DNA of 64,000 nucleotides from CAVVIH01 sp963748295 (GTDB lineage Bacteria > Acidobacteriota > Vicinamibacteria > Vicinamibacterales > 2-12-FULL-66-21), in assembly GCA_963748295.1 (NCBI GenBank), contig CAVVIH010000005.1:868001-932000 (forward strand). The letters are read 5' to 3'. This document shows, piece by piece, positions 20,525 to 30,392 of this stretch; the stretch's first letter is position 1, and every line of letters begins with the position of its first letter. The notes beneath the pieces were generated by a model. The model worked only from the letters and a program-made list of their open reading frames with translations. It had not been told where the DNA came from and did not search any database. The position numbers were made by a program, and so were the translations under genes.

Positions 20525-21379
20525 TTAGTAATCGTAGACGCCGCGCCCCACCTTCCGTCCGAGCCTGCCGGCGTGGACGTATTGCACCAGCAACGGGCAC
20601 GGCCGGTACTTCTCCCCCATCGTCCGGTGCAAGTACTGAAGGATGCTGAGGCGCGTATCCAGGCCGACGAGATCCACCAGCTCGAAGGGGCCCATCGGGT
20701 GGTTCAGGCCAAGCTTCAGCGCCTTGTCGATGTCGCGGGCCGACGCCACGCCCTCCATCAGCATGTAGAAGGCCTCGTTGCCCAGGCTGGCGTTGACGCG
20801 CGTGGTGATGAATCCGGGCGATTCCCGGACCAGCACGGTTTCCTTGCCCATGCGCGCCGAGACGCCGGCGATTGCATCGACGGTCGCGGGGGCGCTTTCG
20901 AGCGCCTGCACGATCTCGATCAGTTTCATCTTGTGGACCGGGTTGAAGAAATGCATGCCGGCCACACGCGCGGGATTCGACAGCGTCGCCGCCATCTCGG
21001 TGATGCTGAGCGCCGACGTGTTGGACGCCACAATCGCGCCGGCCGGTGCGAGCCGCTCGATCTCGGCAAACAGCTGCAGCTTCAGATCGATGCGCTCGGG
21101 CGCCGCTTCGATGACGAAATCCGCGCCGCCCAGCGCCTGCGGCAGGTCGCTCGTGGCCAGAAGACGGCGCAGCATGCCGTCGGCATCGCTGGTGCTGACC
21201 TTTCCGAGCTCGACGCCCTTCTTGACGATGCCTTCGATCTCCGAGCGGCCCCTGGTCAGCGCCGGCCCGGACACGTCGAACAGGCGCGTGTCGTAACCGG
21301 CCGCGATCGCGGCGTGCGCGATGCCATGCCCCATCGTGCCGGCCCCGAGCACGGCGATCTGTCGTATCTCCGCCATCAT
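20525..21379 (-). CDS. 3-hydroxyacyl-CoA dehydrogenase, likely 3-hydroxyadipyl-CoA dehydrogenase of the box operon
   Basis: ATG 21379 (second ATG 21376) overlaps the stop of the upstream PLP enzyme by 4 bp. The 284-residue protein has the NAD motif VLGAGTMGHGIAHAAI, SNTSALSI, catalytic His region VAGMHFFNPVHKMKLIEIV, and the C-terminal domain with NHPMGPFELVDLVGLD. It is a monofunctional short form (FadB2/PaaH size). As last gene of the operon that starts with boxC and boxB, it probably oxidises 3-hydroxyadipyl-CoA to 3-oxoadipyl-CoA after the enoyl-CoA hydratase; acting on other hydroxyacyl-CoAs is equally possible by sequence. A paralogue with 282 residues lies at 59.7-60.5 kb. Confidence 0.88.
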   Translation of the reverse strand: MMAEIRQIAVLGAGTMGHGIAHAAIAAGYDTRLFDVSGPALTRGRSEIEGIVKKGVELGKVSTSDADGMLRRLLATSDLPQALGGADFVIEAAPERIDLKLQLFAEIERLAPAGAIVASNTSALSITEMAATLSNPARVAGMHFFNPVHKMKLIEIVQALESAPATVDAIAGVSARMGKETVLVRESPGFITTRVNASLGNEAFYMLMEGVASARDIDKALKLGLNHPMGPFELVDLVGLDTRLSILQYLHRTMGEKYRPCPLLVQYVHAGRLGRKVGRGVYDY

Positions 21380-22548
21380 CCTCTCGCCGTCGTGGTGATC
21401 TCGGCGACGATGGCGTCCAGCATCTCCATCGCGTGATCGATCTCGGATTCGGTATTGTAGAAATGCGGGGCCATGCGGATCCCGGCGCCCGGGCGATAGT
21501 CGATGATGACCTCGCGGCGCAGCAACTCGCTGGCGACCGCTTCGGCGTTGGGCACGTCGACGACCACCGTGCCGCCGCGTTCGGCATCGCTGGTTGGGGT
21601 GTTGAGGCGATAGCCGGCGCGGTGGGCATGTTCGATGAGCCGCCGGGTCAGCCGCAGCGACTTCTCGCGGATCGCCTGGACGCCGATTTGCGCGACGATC
21701 TCGTAGCCGGCCCGTGCCGCGTACATCGCCGGGACGTTGGGCGTACCGCTCTGGAAGCGCTCCGGACCCTCCGCGTGCACGATCGGACCGGTCGAGAAGC
21801 TGAACGGGTTTGCGTGCGCCGCCCAGCCGACCAGTCCCGGGAAGACTTCCGACGCCAGATCCGGCCGTACATAAAGGTAGCCGGCACCCGGGCCGCCGCA
21901 CAGCCACTTCACGGACCCGCCCACGGCATAGTCGGCCTCGAGCGCCTCGAGGTTCATCGGCACGGTCCCGGCGGCCTGATACACGTCGAGGATCACGCGG
22001 GCTCCGACGCGGTGCGCCTTGTCGATCACCGCCCGCGCGTTCTGAAGGTACGCGCTCCGGAACAGCACGAGCGACAGCGGCACCAGCAGCGTGTCCTCGT
22101 CGATGGCGTCGAGAAGCCGGTCGAGATTCGTTCGCAGCGTGTTATCCGACGGGACGTAGACGACGTCCGCCCCGTAGCGGCGGAACCCCTCGAACAGGTA
22201 CATGTTCGAAGGAAACTCCAGGTCGGTCATCACGATTTTGCGGCGGCGGCCGCTGAAGGTATAGCAGGAGGCGATGACGCCGAGCGCGACGGTCACGTTC
22301 TGGTGCATCGAGATCGTGCCGGGTGGCACGCCGAGCACCGGCGCGAGCAGATCGCCGGTCGTGCGGCCGATCTCCCACCAGCCCTCGTGCCACGCGCGGA
22401 CGCCTCGCCGGCTCCAGGTGTCCGCGTATTCCTGCAGGTAGGCCGCGGTGCGCGTCGGCATCGCGCCCAGCGAGTGGCTGACGAGATACGTACAGGTCTT
22501 GACGATCGGAAACTCGTCGCGCCACGCGAGCAGGCTGTCGGCGTCCAT
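21376..22548 (-). CDS. Aminotransferase class V-fold PLP enzyme, kynureninase-like
   Basis: ATG 22548 gives MDADSLLAWRDEFPIVKTCTY; an upstream in-frame extension is not needed. The 390-residue protein has the PLP fold landmarks ISMHQNVTVALGVIASC, LEFPSNMYLFEGFRR, RVILDVYQAAGTVPMNLEAL (the Asp contacting the ring nitrogen) and GGSVKWLCGGPGAGYLYVRP, where the Lys forms the Schiff base. The KWLCGGPGA block is like kynureninases. Kynureninase makes anthranilate and alanine from kynurenine. Its place in an operon for benzoyl-CoA breakdown is unexpected; feeding of an aromatic amine or amino acid into the pathway is a possible explanation. Other class V activities (lyase, desulfurase) cannot be excluded. 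Confidence 0.75.
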   Translation of the reverse strand: MDADSLLAWRDEFPIVKTCTYLVSHSLGAMPTRTAAYLQEYADTWSRRGVRAWHEGWWEIGRTTGDLLAPVLGVPPGTISMHQNVTVALGVIASCYTFSGRRRKIVMTDLEFPSNMYLFEGFRRYGADVVYVPSDNTLRTNLDRLLDAIDEDTLLVPLSLVLFRSAYLQNARAVIDKAHRVGARVILDVYQAAGTVPMNLEALEADYAVGGSVKWLCGGPGAGYLYVRPDLASEVFPGLVGWAAHANPFSFSTGPIVHAEGPERFQSGTPNVPAMYAARAGYEIVAQIGVQAIREKSLRLTRRLIEHAHRAGYRLNTPTSDAERGGTVVVDVPNAEAVASELLRREVIIDYRPGAGIRMAPHFYNTESEIDHAMEMLDAIVAEITTTARG

Positions 22549-22588
22549 GGTGTTCACTCTATCGTACCGACGTTCAGGCAAACGGCGG

Positions 22589-23440
22589 TCACGCGGCAAA
22601 CAGCGCCGCGGCGGTATCGTAAAGGATCCGGCGCTTCGACGTCTCGTCCAGCGCCAGCGCGACGAATTCGTCGACGTTGCGGCGCATGGACATCACACCG
22701 GGACTCGGCCAGTCAGTGCCCCAGACGGTCTTGTCCGCGATTTCGTTCAGGCGGGGGAAATAATCGAGCAGCTTCGACGGCGGGATGCCGGACAGCTCGA
22801 GGTAGACGTTCGGATGCCGCCGCACCAGGAAGAACGCGGCATCCATCCAGAGTGGCCGTCCGCCGTGGGCGAGCAGGATCGTCAGCTTCGGAAAGTCCAC
22901 CGCCACATCGTCCACGTCCATCGGATCGCCAAGCCGGCTGCGCGCGCCGGGAAACACGGACGTGCCGGTATGCACCGTCACCGGAATCCGCGCCGCCTGC
23001 GCCCGCTCATAGAGCTCCGCGAGCGAGGGCAGCGAGTCGAGATAGGCGTTCGCGCGAAAGAGCTGGTGTGGCGGGTGCACTTTCAGCGCCTTGATGCCTC
23101 GATCGATCAGCCGCTGCACGTAGCCGCCGACGTCGGTGGAGAAACGCGGGTTGACCGACCCGAACGGCACCAGCCTGCCCGGCTCCGCTGCCGCGTAGCG
23201 AAGCATCCAGTCGTTCACCTCGTCGGTGAATCCCATGAGGTCCGGACTGACGTAGTTGATCAACCCCACCCGCTCGATGCGGTCCTCGTCCATCCGGCGC
23301 AGCAGCTTCGACGGATCGTCCGCGTAGCTCTCGAGCTCCTCGCGGTTCGGCTTCTTCAGCCAGAACGTGCGCTGCACGTCCGGCTTCATCATGTGGAAGG
23401 GCTGGATGTGAATGTGAGTGTCGAAGACGCGCAGAGACAT
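22589..23440 (-). CDS. Amidohydrolase family 2 protein (metal-dependent TIM barrel)
   Basis: ATG 23440 gives MSLRVFDTHIHIQPF, with the H-x-H metal site; GTG 23446 is an alternative. The 283-residue barrel continues with KALKVHPPHQLF, IPVTVHTGTSVF (His ligand), LTILLAHGGRPLWMDA (His) and the final Asp in KTVWGTDWPSPGV. These belong to the amidohydrolase_2 superfamily, which includes ACMSD-type decarboxylases and lactone hydrolases. The stop of the upstream aldehyde dehydrogenase gene is 7 bp away and the PLP-enzyme gene follows after 40 bp, so all are one operon. Which ring-cleavage or amino-aromatic intermediate it handles is unknown. Confidence 0.82.
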   Translation of the reverse strand: MSLRVFDTHIHIQPFHMMKPDVQRTFWLKKPNREELESYADDPSKLLRRMDEDRIERVGLINYVSPDLMGFTDEVNDWMLRYAAAEPGRLVPFGSVNPRFSTDVGGYVQRLIDRGIKALKVHPPHQLFRANAYLDSLPSLAELYERAQAARIPVTVHTGTSVFPGARSRLGDPMDVDDVAVDFPKLTILLAHGGRPLWMDAAFFLVRRHPNVYLELSGIPPSKLLDYFPRLNEIADKTVWGTDWPSPGVMSMRRNVDEFVALALDETSKRRILYDTAAALFAA

Positions 23441-23447
23441 CGTCACA

Positions 23448-24908
23448 TCACATATTCAGATCGATCCAGACACTCTTGACCTGCGTGTAGTGTTCCAGCG
23501 CGTGCGCGCTCATTTCGCGGCCGAAGCCGCTCTGCTTGTAGCCGCCGAACGGCGCCGCGGTGTCGTAGACGTTGTAGGTGTTCACCCAGACCGTGCCCGC
23601 CTGCAGCCGGCGCGCGACGTAGTGGGCCTTCTTGATGTCGCGCGTCCAGATGCCGGCGGCCAGGCCGTACTGGGTGTCGTTCGCGCGCGCGATGGCCTCG
23701 TCGATGTCGGCGAAATCAATCGCGGCGAGCACCGGGCCGAAAATTTCCTCCCGTGAAATCGTCATCTCCGGCTTGACGTCGGCGAACACCGTCGGCTGCA
23801 CGAAGTAGCCCTTGCCCGTACCGATGTCGGCGCGCTCGCCGCCGGCGACCAGGCTGGCCCCTTCGCGCTTTCCGGATTCGATGTACTTCAGGACCGTCTC
23901 GAGCTGCTTCTTCGAGGCAATCGCGCCGAAACGGGTCTTCGGATCCATCGGGTCGCCCGGCGCCATCTTCTTCGTCCGCGCCGCCAGCTTGTCGATGAAC
24001 TCGTCCTTGATCGATTTGTCGACCAGCAGCCGCGAGCCGGCGGCGCACACTTCGCCCTTGCCGTAGAAGATCCCGACCGTCGCGCCGCGGATCGCCGCGT
24101 CGATGTCGGCATCGGCCAGGACGATGTTCGGCGACTTGCCGCCCAGCTCCAGCGTGATCCTCTTCAGCGTGTCCGCCGCGCTGCGCATGATCGCCTTGCC
24201 GGTGCTCGTGTCGCCGGTGAAGGCAATCTTGTCGATCCCGGGATGCTCCACCAGCGCCTGACCGACCGACGATCCCGGTCCCGTGATCACGTTCAGCACG
24301 CCCGGCGGCAGGCCCACTTCGACGGCAATCTCGCCGAGGGCGATTGCGGTCAGCGGTGTCTGGCTGGCCGGCTTCAGGATCACCGTGTTGCCGCACGCCA
24401 GCGCCGGCGCGACCTTCCACACCGCCAGTAGCAGCGGGAAATTCCACGGAACGATGGCCGCGACGACGCCGATCGGCTCGCGAAGGGTATAGGTGAGGTG
24501 GTTGCCCTTGACCGGAATCGTCTCGCCCATCACCTTGTCCGCCCAGCCTGCGTAGTACTCGAGGCATTCGGCGGCGGCGGGGATTTCGATGTGCCGCGAC
24601 TCGTTGATCGGCTTGCCGTTGTGCTGCGTTTCGAGCCGCGCGACGGCGTCCGCCTTTTCCATCAGGCGATCGGCCATGCGGCTGACGAGCCGTCCGCGCT
24701 CGCGCGCCGACATCTTGCCCCAGGCCCCGTCGAGCGCGGCGCGCGCGGCTTTCACCGCGGCGTCGACGTCGGCGCTGTCCGCCGACGCCACCGCGGCGAT
24801 CGTCTCCTCGGTCGCCGGGTTGACGACTTCCATCGTCTTGCCGGTTGACGCGGGCCGCCACTCGTTGTTGATCAGCAGAAGTTTTCGTTCGACCGTCGTC
24901 GTTGCCAT
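23448..24908 (-). CDS. Aldehyde dehydrogenase, possible 3,4-dehydroadipyl-CoA semialdehyde dehydrogenase
   Basis: A complete 486-residue NAD(P)-dependent aldehyde dehydrogenase: VPWNFPLLLAVWKVAPALA (Asn of the oxyanion hole), FTGDTSTGKAIM, the general base in TLELGGKSPNIVLADAD and the catalytic Cys in GEVCAAGSRLLV (usually GQxC). EIFGPVL and the C-terminal PFGGYKQSGFGRE are present. It most resembles betaine/aminomuconic semialdehyde-type enzymes. In the box pathway the aldehyde made by BoxC must be oxidised, and this is the only aldehyde dehydrogenase in the operon, so it is the natural candidate for that step; sequence alone does not fix the substrate. The next upstream gene (enoyl-CoA hydratase) ends 4 bp before its ATG. 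Confidence 0.85.
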   Translation of the reverse strand: MATTTVERKLLLINNEWRPASTGKTMEVVNPATEETIAAVASADSADVDAAVKAARAALDGAWGKMSARERGRLVSRMADRLMEKADAVARLETQHNGKPINESRHIEIPAAAECLEYYAGWADKVMGETIPVKGNHLTYTLREPIGVVAAIVPWNFPLLLAVWKVAPALACGNTVILKPASQTPLTAIALGEIAVEVGLPPGVLNVITGPGSSVGQALVEHPGIDKIAFTGDTSTGKAIMRSAADTLKRITLELGGKSPNIVLADADIDAAIRGATVGIFYGKGEVCAAGSRLLVDKSIKDEFIDKLAARTKKMAPGDPMDPKTRFGAIASKKQLETVLKYIESGKREGASLVAGGERADIGTGKGYFVQPTVFADVKPEMTISREEIFGPVLAAIDFADIDEAIARANDTQYGLAAGIWTRDIKKAHYVARRLQAGTVWVNTYNVYDTAAPFGGYKQSGFGREMSAHALEHYTQVKSVWIDLNM

Positions 24909-24912
24909 GACT

Positions 24913-25710
24913 CTACCTGCCGGTGAAGTTCGGCTTGCGTTTCTCGAGATGCGCCGCCAGGCCCTCTTTGGCGTCCTCGGCCTGGAACAGCAGCTGCTGC
25001 AGTTCGCGTTCGAGCGAAAGCCCTTCGAGGAATCCTGATTCGGTCCCTGACTGCACGGCGCGCTTCATGCGGCCCACCGCGCGGCTCGCTTTCGCGGGAG
25101 GGGTGAACTGTCGCGCGTAGTCGAGGGCCGCGTCGCGGAAGCTGCGTCCCTCGAGTTCCTGCTCTCCCCATACATGGTGCACGATGCCCAGCGCTTTCGC
25201 CTCGTCGAAGGAGATCAGCTGGCCGGTGGCCATCAGCTCGATGGCGCGCGCCTTGCCGACCAGCCGCGCGAGCCGCTGCGTTCCACCGGTGCCGGGGAGC
25301 ACGCCGAGAGCGACCTCCGGCAGGCCGATGCGCCCCGCGTCTTTCCTCGCGACGCGAATATCGGCCGCGAGCGCGACCTCGAGCCCGCCGCCCACCGTGT
25401 GTCCGTTCAGCGCCGCGATCACGAGCTTGGGCGTCTGCTCGAGCCGATTCAGCGTCTCGTTGGCGTGCAGGCAGAAGTAGTACTTGAACTCGGGGTCCGC
25501 GTCCTTGAGCATCGAGATGTTGGCGCCGGCGCAGAAGAACTTCTCGCCCGCGCCGGTGAGCAGGATCACGCTGATCGCCGGATCCATCCGCGCCCCGAGG
25601 ATCGCCGCGTCGATCTCCTGCATCATCTCGTAGGAGTAGGTGTTCGCCGGCGGATCGTCGAGCTCGACGATCGCGATGCCTTGCGCGGACGACACGTTGA
25701 TCTTAGGAAT
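24913..25710 (-). CDS. Enoyl-CoA hydratase/isomerase family protein of the box operon
   Basis: Crotonase fold: KFFCAGANISML and AALNGHTVGGGLEVALAAD form the oxyanion hole, and IGLPEVALGVLPGTGGTQRLARL carries the catalytic Glu pair region. About 265 residues. Start choice is open: GTG 25695 has no ribosome site within range, while an in-frame ATT at 25710 has AGGAG (25719-25723) eight bases upstream and would add IPKIN before the GTG. If real, the start is a rare ATT. The gene sits between boxB and the aldehyde dehydrogenase and would hydrate 2,3-dehydroadipyl-CoA; it may also isomerise the 3,4-double bond. A small direct repeat (CCTGAACT twice, 25729-25744) fills the gap to boxB. Confidence 0.87.
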   Translation of the reverse strand: MPKINVSSAQGIAIVELDDPPANTYSYEMMQEIDAAILGARMDPAISVILLTGAGEKFFCAGANISMLKDADPEFKYYFCLHANETLNRLEQTPKLVIAALNGHTVGGGLEVALAADIRVARKDAGRIGLPEVALGVLPGTGGTQRLARLVGKARAIELMATGQLISFDEAKALGIVHHVWGEQELEGRSFRDAALDYARQFTPPAKASRAVGRMKRAVQSGTESGFLEGLSLERELQQLLFQAEDAKEGLAAHLEKRKPNFTGR

Positions 25711-25768
25711 GTTCGTTTCTCCTGGGATCCTGAACTCCTGAACTCATGATCTCTTGTGGTTGCCCTGA

Positions 25769-27187
25769 TCAGGCCTCGGTACAAACGTACTCGAAATCGA
25801 GCGGCAGCCGGTTGATCCCCCGGAGCGGCGGCGCGATGTAGTTGGCGAACTTGCCCGGTTCATACACGGGCTGCGCCATGATGCTGAGCAGGTACTCGCG
25901 ATCCAACGGGTCGGGCAGCCACTCGCCCCTGCGCCGCGCCCACTCGGCGTCCGACAGCGGCGCGCCGTTGGGATCGAAGTGCAGCGATGAGAACATGCCG
26001 ATGCCGCGGTTGAATTTCCGATCGGGCAGCCGCAGGCGATCCGACAGGCCGTGGCGCTCGATGATCCGGTTCCAGCGCGTCACGCCCGCTTCGCAGTCGC
26101 CGACGTACCAGTCGCGCAGCACTTCGTTCATCGCGGTGCGCATCGGGATCGCCTTGCGCTCGAGCCCGCCGTCGGCCGCGACGTCGAGCTCGTAGAATCT
26201 GTCGGTCACCAGGTGGTCGTCCCACTTCTCTTCCTGGGCGCGCCCCTTCAGCCCGTTCGCGAAGTACGAGGCGGCGTTGGTCGAAATCTCGTTGCCGTGC
26301 AGGTCGAGGCTGAGGCTGAACCAGAGGTTGATGAACTTCTGAATCGTCGGCAGATCGATGCCGCCGAGACGGCGCACGTCGCCGGAGAAGCCGGCCTCCT
26401 TGATCAGCTGACAGGTGCGCTCGATGATCCGCCCGACCCCCGTCTCGCCGACGAACATATGGTGCGCTTCCTCGGTCAGCATGAAGCGCGTCGTCCGCGA
26501 CAGCGGATCGAGCGAGCTTTCCGACAGCGAGAGCAGCTGCGACTTGCCGTCACGGTCGGTAAACATCGTGAACATGAAGAAGTCCAGCCAGTTGTCGATC
26601 GGCTCGTTGAAGGCGTCGAGGATGCGCGGCTTGTCGCGGTTGCCGCTCTGGCGCGCCAGCAGCTCTTCCGCCTCGTCGCGCCCGTCGCGCCCGAAGTACG
26701 AGTGAAGGAGATAGACCATCGCCCAGAGGTGGCGGCCTTCTTCGACGTTCACCTGGAACAGGTTGCGCAAGTCGTAGAGGCTCGGACAACGCTGTCCGAG
26801 CCAGCGCTGCTGCTCGACGCTCGCCGGTTCGGTGTCGCCCTGCGTGACGATCAGCCGCCTGAGTTGATTCCGAAACTCGCCCGGTACTTCCTGCCAGACC
26901 GGCTGCCCGAAGAAGTCCCCGAAGCCGATGCGCCGATCGTGGACGGGGTCCGCGAGGAAGATGCCCCATCGGTATTCCGGAAGCTTCACGTATTCGAAAT
27001 GCGCCCATCCGGACGGATCGACGCTGACCGCGGTCCGCACGAACACCTGGTGGTAGTCCTGGAACCCCTGTGGGCCCATGTCGCGCCACCACTGGATGTA
27101 CTGCGGCTGCCAGTGCTCCAGCGCGCGCTGCAGGCGCTTGTTGCTCGACAGTCCGACATTGTTGGGGATCTTTTCGGCTGAGATCAT
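25769..27187 (-). CDS. boxB: Benzoyl-CoA 2,3-epoxidase oxygenase component BoxB
   Basis: A 472-residue class I diiron protein, matching BoxB in length. The iron ligands expected for the family are present in order: E120 (GDTE), E150 and H153 (NVEEGRHLW), D211 (MFTDRDG), E240 and H243 (LTEEAHHMF). LWFSLSLDLHGNE and the C-terminal PPLRGINRLPLDFEYV are also typical. BoxB, fed by the reductase BoxA, epoxidises the ring of benzoyl-CoA. No BoxA gene is found in this window, so electrons must come from a protein encoded elsewhere. The gene follows boxC after an 89-bp gap that holds a palindromic repeat (27205-27273). Confidence 0.95.
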   Translation of the reverse strand: MISAEKIPNNVGLSSNKRLQRALEHWQPQYIQWWRDMGPQGFQDYHQVFVRTAVSVDPSGWAHFEYVKLPEYRWGIFLADPVHDRRIGFGDFFGQPVWQEVPGEFRNQLRRLIVTQGDTEPASVEQQRWLGQRCPSLYDLRNLFQVNVEEGRHLWAMVYLLHSYFGRDGRDEAEELLARQSGNRDKPRILDAFNEPIDNWLDFFMFTMFTDRDGKSQLLSLSESSLDPLSRTTRFMLTEEAHHMFVGETGVGRIIERTCQLIKEAGFSGDVRRLGGIDLPTIQKFINLWFSLSLDLHGNEISTNAASYFANGLKGRAQEEKWDDHLVTDRFYELDVAADGGLERKAIPMRTAMNEVLRDWYVGDCEAGVTRWNRIIERHGLSDRLRLPDRKFNRGIGMFSSLHFDPNGAPLSDAEWARRRGEWLPDPLDREYLLSIMAQPVYEPGKFANYIAPPLRGINRLPLDFEYVCTEA

Positions 27188-27204
27188 TGTGGATGACCCT
27201 TGTT

Positions 27205-27273
27205 GCTATCAGCTATCAGCTTTCAGCTTTCAGCTGTGAGCTCGCTGAGCGCTGATAGCTGACGGCTGATAGC
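27205..27273. repeat. Inverted TGATAGC-type repeat between boxC and boxB
   Basis: A left arm beginning GCTATCAGCTATCAGC (27205-27220) with two further TTTCAGC units faces a right arm GCTGATAGC-TGACGGC-TGATAGC (27251-27273), leaving a central stretch of about 15 bases. Transcribed RNA could form a long hairpin inside the boxCB message, with an effect on stability or on relative expression. The right arm closely matches 15493-15522. Confidence 0.75.
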
Positions 27274-27276
27274 TTC

Positions 27277-28938
<1,662 letters not shown>

Positions 28939-28945
28939 TGGCGCA

Positions 28946-29018
28946 AGCGTACTTGCCGCCGCGCGACAGTGTCAAGGCACTATAGTGCCTGGATTCATGA
29001 ATAACTGCACTATAGTGC
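28946..29018. promoter_or_regulatory. Divergent boxC/LysR promoter with symmetric palindromes
   Basis: On the minus strand TTGACA (28970-28975) and TACGCT (28946-28951) form a candidate boxC promoter. Directly upstream lie three palindromes: GGCACTATAGTGCC (28976-28989), ATTCATGAAT (28993-29002) and GCACTATAGTGC (29007-29018). Their centres are 15 bp apart, and the middle one lies exactly midway. A one-mismatch copy, GAACTATAGTGC, lies before boxR (30346-30357), so the outer sites are candidate BoxR operators; the middle one could serve another protein. Confidence 0.65.
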
Positions 29019-29053
29019 GTCGCGAAGATGGCGAGGCGATATCCTCCGCTTCC

Positions 29054-29974
29054 GTGGACCTTCGTCAGCTCGAAATCGTGAAGATCGTCGCGGACAGCGG
29101 CTCGTTCACGGCGGCCGCGCGCCAGATGCACGTGTCGCAATCAGCGATCAGCCGGCAGATTCTGATGCTCGAAGAGGAGCTGAAGGAACCGCTGTTCGTG
29201 CGGCTGGGTCGAAGGGTCCGCCTCACGCCCGCCGGGGAGGAACTCGTCGCGCTCGGCAAGCGCGTGCTCGCCGACGTGCGCGACACGACGACGTCGATCG
29301 TCGAGCATCACAAGAAGCTGAGCGGAACGATTCACCTGGCGGGAGGCATGACCGTCTGCCTGCATGTCTTCCCGTCGTTGTTGAAGGAGTACCGGCGGCG
29401 GCATCCTGACGTCGACGTGAAGCTGACCACCGGGGGGACGCCGCAGCTCCTGGAGCGGGTGCGGTCCGGAACGGTGGACGTTGCCCTCCTCACGCTGCCG
29501 GTCGAGGGCGCGGATCTGATGCAGGTGCCGGTGCTGCGCGAGGAGCTCCTGCTGGTGATGCATCCCTCCCACCCGGTCGGGCGTCACCGGCGCATCCGCG
29601 CGAGCGATCTCGACGAGCAGCCGCTCGTGCTGTTCGAGCGTGGCTCCAGCACGCGCCGGGTGATCGACGACATGATCGCGCGCGAGCAGATCGGGCCGCG
29701 CATCGTGATGGAGACGGAGAACGTCGAGATTCTCAAGGCGCTGGTCGCGATCGGGATGGGCATGACGATCATCCCGTATCAGGCGGTGGCGCGCGAGGTG
29801 CGGGCGGGTCAGCTCCGCTGCGCACGGCTCGACGGCGTCTCAATGGTGCGTGAAACCGGGTGGGTCTACATGCGGGCCGCGCGCGTGCCGCGGCTGGTGC
29901 AGCAGATGTTCGAGGCGCTGGAGCGCACGGTGCCGCGCCTCAAGCTGGCGCCGCCGGCGCGGAGCCGGCGCTAA
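29054..29974 (+). CDS. LysR-family transcriptional regulator, divergent from the box operon
   Basis: GTG 29054 gives VDLRQLEIVKIVADSGSFTAAARQMHVSQSAISRQI, the N-terminal winged helix (only the landmark is quoted partly). The frame stays open further upstream to ATG 28997, which would start between the two operator palindromes; 306 residues from the GTG is the standard family length. The co-inducer domain runs from LSGTIHLAGGMTVCL to the end with LVAIGMGMTIIPYQAVAREV. LysR regulators usually control the divergent operon in response to a pathway intermediate, here possibly an aromatic acid or its CoA ester. Two regulators, LysR and BoxR, thus flank one catabolic operon. Confidence 0.85.
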   Translation: MDLRQLEIVKIVADSGSFTAAARQMHVSQSAISRQILMLEEELKEPLFVRLGRRVRLTPAGEELVALGKRVLADVRDTTTSIVEHHKKLSGTIHLAGGMTVCLHVFPSLLKEYRRRHPDVDVKLTTGGTPQLLERVRSGTVDVALLTLPVEGADLMQVPVLREELLLVMHPSHPVGRHRRIRASDLDEQPLVLFERGSSTRRVIDDMIAREQIGPRIVMETENVEILKALVAIGMGMTIIPYQAVAREVRAGQLRCARLDGVSMVRETGWVYMRAARVPRLVQQMFEALERTVPRLKLAPPARSRR

Positions 29975-30009
29975 CAATCACCAATCACCAATCACCAATC
30001 ACCAATCAG
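29975..30009. repeat. Five tandem copies of a 7-bp unit
   Basis: CAATCAC is repeated four times, then CAATCAG, starting at the LysR stop codon and reaching into the end of the small convergent ORF. Pure tandem heptamers of this kind are prone to slippage. Confidence 0.9.
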
Positions 30010-30215
30010 TAATCGTCCCCCCACCAGCTGTCGGCGGTCGCGGCTGACGGCGAGCTGCCAGGGCGCTGGGCGCTGGCGGTCGCGTCGAGGCGGCGGCGGA
30101 TCTGCGCCTGCAGCCAGGCGATCGCGTCCGGCTCCTGCGCGCGCAGCGCCCGCCAGTCGGATTCGGGGAGGACGATGGTCAGCGTTCGCGTCTCGGTGGC
30201 TTCCGTGTGCATCAT
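30006..30215 (-). CDS. Small hypothetical protein between LysR and boxR
   Basis: A 69-residue frame from ATG 30215 (or 30212): MMHTEATETRTLTIVLPESD, then WRALRAQEPDAIAWLQAQIR and a Ser/Ala-rich tail ending WWGDDY. The strand-then-helix order is loosely like small ribbon-helix-helix DNA-binding proteins, but no family can be named. TACCAT lies seven bases upstream of the ATG, the same arrangement seen at other likely leaderless genes in this window, which favours a real gene. Its 3' end overlaps the heptamer repeat that follows the convergent LysR gene. Confidence 0.45.
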   Translation of the reverse strand: MMHTEATETRTLTIVLPESDWRALRAQEPDAIAWLQAQIRRRLDATASAQRPGSSPSAATADSWWGDDY

Positions 30216-30345
30216 GGCGAGGATGGTAGCGGGAAGATCCATGCGTGTCGCGCATAAGTTATGCATGTATGCCATGCGCGGATCGCATGAGCCACCCATG
30301 CGTTTCCAGGATGCTTCGGATGTCCGCGTCGCATCGGGCGCGTGG

Positions 30346-30357
30346 GAACTATAGTGC
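30346..30357. promoter_or_regulatory. Candidate BoxR operator upstream of boxR
   Basis: GAACTATAGTGC matches the GCACTATAGTGC palindrome of the boxC promoter with one mismatch and lies 36 bp before the boxR ATG, where autoregulation would be expected. A second element, GCATAAGTTATGC (30252-30264), is also a perfect inverted repeat with a one-base centre. Confidence 0.5.
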
Positions 30358-30392
30358 TGCGCCGCCGTCGCCGAGCGTAGTATCGTGCACAC

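Noticed and set aside
22549..22599. N-terminal extension of the PLP enzyme to 22599
   Set aside because: The extra residues are basic and without homologous pattern; the ATG at 22548 opens the conserved part.
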